Source: Flavobacteriaceae bacterium
GTDB taxonomy: Bacteria; Bacteroidota; Bacteroidia; Flavobacteriales; Flavobacteriaceae
DNA: 17,839 nucleotides
Direction: 5' to 3'
Assembly: GCA_016649785.1 (NCBI GenBank)
Contig: JAENXB010000034.1
Coordinates: 1-17,839, forward strand
Shown: in pieces, positions 16,177 to 17,839 of the stretch
Layout of the letters: the number at the start of each line of letters is the position of its first letter
How positions within the stretch are numbered: the first letter of the stretch is position 1
Program-made: the position numbers and the translations under genes
The notes under the pieces: generated by a model
Told to the model about the DNA's origin: nothing
Seen by the model: only the letters and a program-made list of their open reading frames with translations
Database searches by the model: none

Positions 16177-16183
16177 ACCTCCT
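16177..16183 (-). promoter_or_regulatory. Extended Shine-Dalgarno site before the Cys-less Sco-like gene
   Basis: On the minus strand AGGAGGT sits 3 nt before the ATG at 16173 and is preceded by further A residues, giving about 9 bases of match to the conserved 16S 3' end. Genes of this phylum rarely have such a site, and no other gene start I checked here has one. An upstream CTCC can pair with GGAG and might mask it. Confidence 0.7.
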
Positions 16184-16196
16184 TTTTTAGGGAGAA

Positions 16197-16204
16197 CAAA
16201 AATA
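16197..16204 (-). promoter_or_regulatory. Possible -7 element, overlapping the COX IV terminator tail
   Basis: TATTTTTG on the minus strand matches TAnnTTTG exactly and lies 23 nt before the Cys-less Sco-like start. No clear TTG is found at the -33 position, and the match is part of the terminator T-rich tail, so it may be only that. Confidence 0.25.
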
Positions 16205-16232
16205 AAAAGACGATTCCATAAAACCGTCTTTT
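16205..16232 (-). terminator. Intrinsic terminator after COX IV
   Basis: On the minus strand an 8-bp perfect stem AAAAGACG / CGTCTTTT with a 12-nt loop, followed by a T-rich tail. It begins 15 nt after the COX IV stop. It should end or attenuate the COX III-COX III-COX IV transcript before the assembly-factor genes. Confidence 0.75.
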
Positions 16233-16247
16233 CCGGGTATTTAACTT

Positions 16248-16610
16248 TTAAAAGTCCCAGGCAACATTACTGGTTTTAAAAACACCATATATATAATCTC
16301 CTTCTGTCAATAATATGAACATAAGGTAGCTTATTAAGAAAATCGCCGTCCAAACAACACCTCTCCGCAGTCCTTTAGATTCACCTTCAAGGTGCATAAA
16401 GGCCCAGGCAATATAATACGCCTTATAAAGGGTTAAAACAATGAAGATCCAATTAAGCAATTTCATGCTTAAAAAGTGGGTATGTGTCAAAAATTCCGGA
16501 CGTATGATCCCAAGGAATACCTCAAAAATTGTCACTACCGAAAGTATGATAAAAACGTACCAGATCCTTTTGGTATTCGACTCGTGCTGATGTGTAGTAG
16601 TATGTGCCAT
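16248..16610 (-). CDS. Cytochrome c oxidase subunit IV family protein
   Basis: Small inner-membrane subunit (120 residues) of the bacterial heme-copper oxidase, of the prokaryotic COX4 type. It has three transmembrane helices at about 15-34, 50-72 and 86-104. A His-rich N-terminus (MAHTTTHQHE) is followed by RIWYVFIILSVVTIFEV. The AYYIAWAFMHLEGESKGLRR segment closing helix 2 is characteristic of the family. It follows the long COX III gene after 18 bp and is followed by a terminator. The role is structural or assembly rather than catalytic. Confidence 0.9.
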   Translation of the reverse strand: MAHTTTHQHESNTKRIWYVFIILSVVTIFEVFLGIIRPEFLTHTHFLSMKLLNWIFIVLTLYKAYYIAWAFMHLEGESKGLRRGVVWTAIFLISYLMFILLTEGDYIYGVFKTSNVAWDF

Positions 16611-16628
16611 TTTATATTTTTTTCAGAA

Positions 16629-17609
16629 TTATACCAGGTAAAAGAAGGTGAATATAAATACCCAAACCAAATCCACGAAGTGCCAATACAACCCAACTTT
16701 TTCCACCATTTCATAACTTCCCCTTCGTTCATAAGTTCCCAGGATCACGTTAAAGAAAATAATGATATTAATGACAACTCCTGAAAATACGTGGAAACCG
16801 TGAAATCCTGTAATAAAGAAAAAGAAATCTGCAAATAAGGGCACGCCGTATTCATTGTGTTTCAAGTTGGCTCCTTCAACTATTCCGACAGCTTCTTTGT
16901 CTAATTTTTGTATGGATTCTTCCCGGGTCAGAATGGTCTTTTCACCATTTTCATTCAGGCTTTGAGTACGTATCAATAATGAGCTGTTAGCCACAAAGCC
17001 GGCTTTTACCTCGTCTATGGTATATGTGGGCAAAGCAGCTTCTTCTGTAAACCAAACGCCTTTATTACCTGTATGTTGCGCTCTTTCTGAAGCTTGAAAT
17101 ACAGCTATATCAGAAAGTGCCACTCTTTCACCTTCCTGATTTACAAATTGAAGGATGTTTCCTCCTTTGGTGGTAACCGCTCCAAATTCACCTTGTATAA
17201 AATTTTTCCATTCCCAGGCCTGAGAGCCTACGAAGATCAATCCGCCTACAATGGTAAGGAACATAAAAAAGGTAACTTTTCCCTTTTTCATATGATGCCC
17301 GGCATCTACTGCCAACACCATGGTCACAGATGAAAATATAAGGATAAAAGTCATAAAGGCAACATAATACATTGGGGCATCTACCCCATGTAAAAATGGA
17401 AAGTGATTAAAAACCTGATCGGCTATAGGCCAGGAATCAACGAATTTAAATCTTGAAAAACCATAAGCGGCCAGGAATCCTGAAAAAGTGATCGCATCCG
17501 AGAGGATAAAGAACCACATCATCAGTTTACCGTAACTTGCCTTTAAAGGCTCATTCCCACCGCCCCAGGTTTTACCTTCGGTGGCAGTTTTAGTAACAGT
17601 AGCTTCCAT
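16629..17609 (-). CDS. Cytochrome c oxidase subunit III, long form with internal insertion
   Basis: Inner-membrane subunit III of a heme-copper oxidase, 326 residues. N-terminal helices begin KLMMWFFILSDAITFSGFLAAYG (about 28-50) and continue through about 132. The end has FFFFITGFHGFHVFSGV (about 262-278) and GLYWHFVDLVWVFIF (about 306-320), both subunit III signatures. Between GSQAWEWKNF and these lies a hydrophilic stretch of about 110 residues (141-255) not found in ordinary subunit III. It shows no obvious motif or cysteine. The gene is 45 bp after another subunit III gene, giving a tandem pair, and 18 bp before COX IV. Tandem subunit III genes of different size are common in Bacteroidota. 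Confidence 0.93.
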   Translation of the reverse strand: MEATVTKTATEGKTWGGGNEPLKASYGKLMMWFFILSDAITFSGFLAAYGFSRFKFVDSWPIADQVFNHFPFLHGVDAPMYYVAFMTFILIFSSVTMVLAVDAGHHMKKGKVTFFMFLTIVGGLIFVGSQAWEWKNFIQGEFGAVTTKGGNILQFVNQEGERVALSDIAVFQASERAQHTGNKGVWFTEEAALPTYTIDEVKAGFVANSSLLIRTQSLNENGEKTILTREESIQKLDKEAVGIVEGANLKHNEYGVPLFADFFFFITGFHGFHVFSGVVINIIIFFNVILGTYERRGSYEMVEKVGLYWHFVDLVWVFIFTFFYLV

Positions 17610-17654
17610 ATAAAAAAATTGAATTTAATTAAGCGCCAAAAATACACAAATTTA

Positions 17655-17839
17655 TTATCTAAAGAAATATAAAAACAAAAACAGGTAAACCCAAAGAATA
17701 TCCAGGAAATGCCAAAACGTAGAACCTAGCTCGATCCCAAGCATTTGGCCGGGACGATAGCGTTGTTTAAAATGATTATAAATTACCACTAAGAGCACGA
17801 TTAAACCCGCTGCCAGGTGAGCGAGGTGAGCTAAAACAA
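17655..17839 (-). CDS. Cytochrome c oxidase subunit III, C-terminal part (gene runs off window)
   Basis: The minus-strand frame is open from the window edge to a TAA at 17655 and gives the last 61 residues of a subunit III protein. It contains LAHLAHLAAGLIVLL (helix with paired His), then the conserved GSTFWHFLDILWVYLFLFLYFF terminal region split over the last helix. It is shorter-looped than, and distinct from, the adjacent long subunit III. The start of the gene lies beyond base 17839. Confidence 0.9.
   Translation of the reverse strand, partial: VLAHLAHLAAGLIVLLVVIYNHFKQRYRPGQMLGIELGSTFWHFLDILWVYLFLFLYFFR

Overview
The window looks like a chromosomal segment of a low-GC marine-type Bacteroidota, most likely family Flavobacteriaceae. 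Supporting signs are a PorP/SprF-type (type IX secretion associated) protein, an Nfu-type protein with a doubled N-terminal domain, two adjacent cytochrome oxidase subunit III genes followed by subunit IV, SCO1 and DUF420, promoters of the Bacteroidota form TTG-N(about 20)-TAnnTTTG, and near-absence of Shine-Dalgarno sites. Genus was not determined. No tRNA, rRNA, CRISPR array, insertion sequence or phage gene was seen. The window is densely coding; the longest gene-free stretch is about 150 bp (1677-1829).

Layout. (1) 1-681 (+): 3' part of glutamate racemase murI, cut by the window edge. (2) 678-1676 (-): PorP/SprF-family outer-membrane protein, with its stop codon overlapping that of murI. 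(3) 1830-6125 (+): Nfu-type Fe-S scaffold, dodecin, a strong terminator, a DUF255/YyaL-type thioredoxin-domain protein and a small MscS channel. (4) 13835-6128 (-): a tight run of one ABC ATPase, two MacB/FtsX-like permeases, a membrane-fusion adaptor, a TolC-like outer-membrane protein, a second adaptor and tsaB. (5) 17839-13969 (-): a respiratory block with the 3' end of one COX III, a longer COX III, COX IV, a Cys-less Sco-like protein, SCO1, DUF420 (CtaM-like) and a tiny secreted/membrane CxxC protein.

How the genes fit together. Block 5 encodes parts of an aa3-type cytochrome c oxidase and its assembly and copper-handling factors. The Cys-less Sco-like protein and the 75-residue CxxC protein are the least understood members and the best candidates for new biology. 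Block 4 encodes an apparently complete tripartite ABC efflux/export machine with unusual stoichiometry (one ATPase, two non-identical permeases, two non-identical adaptors, one TolC). The essential tRNA-modification gene tsaB sits at its 3' end.

Regulatory signals. The clearest are a terminator after dodecin (3085-3109), a terminator for mscS lying inside the 3' coding end of convergent tsaB (6170-6196), a terminator after COX IV (16197-16232), an extended Shine-Dalgarno before the Cys-less Sco-like gene (16177-16183), and a near-consensus promoter before the 75-residue gene (14228-14258). I see mostly conserved housekeeping and accessory modules. I found no clear wholly new system; the strongest leads are the two uncharacterised members of the oxidase block.
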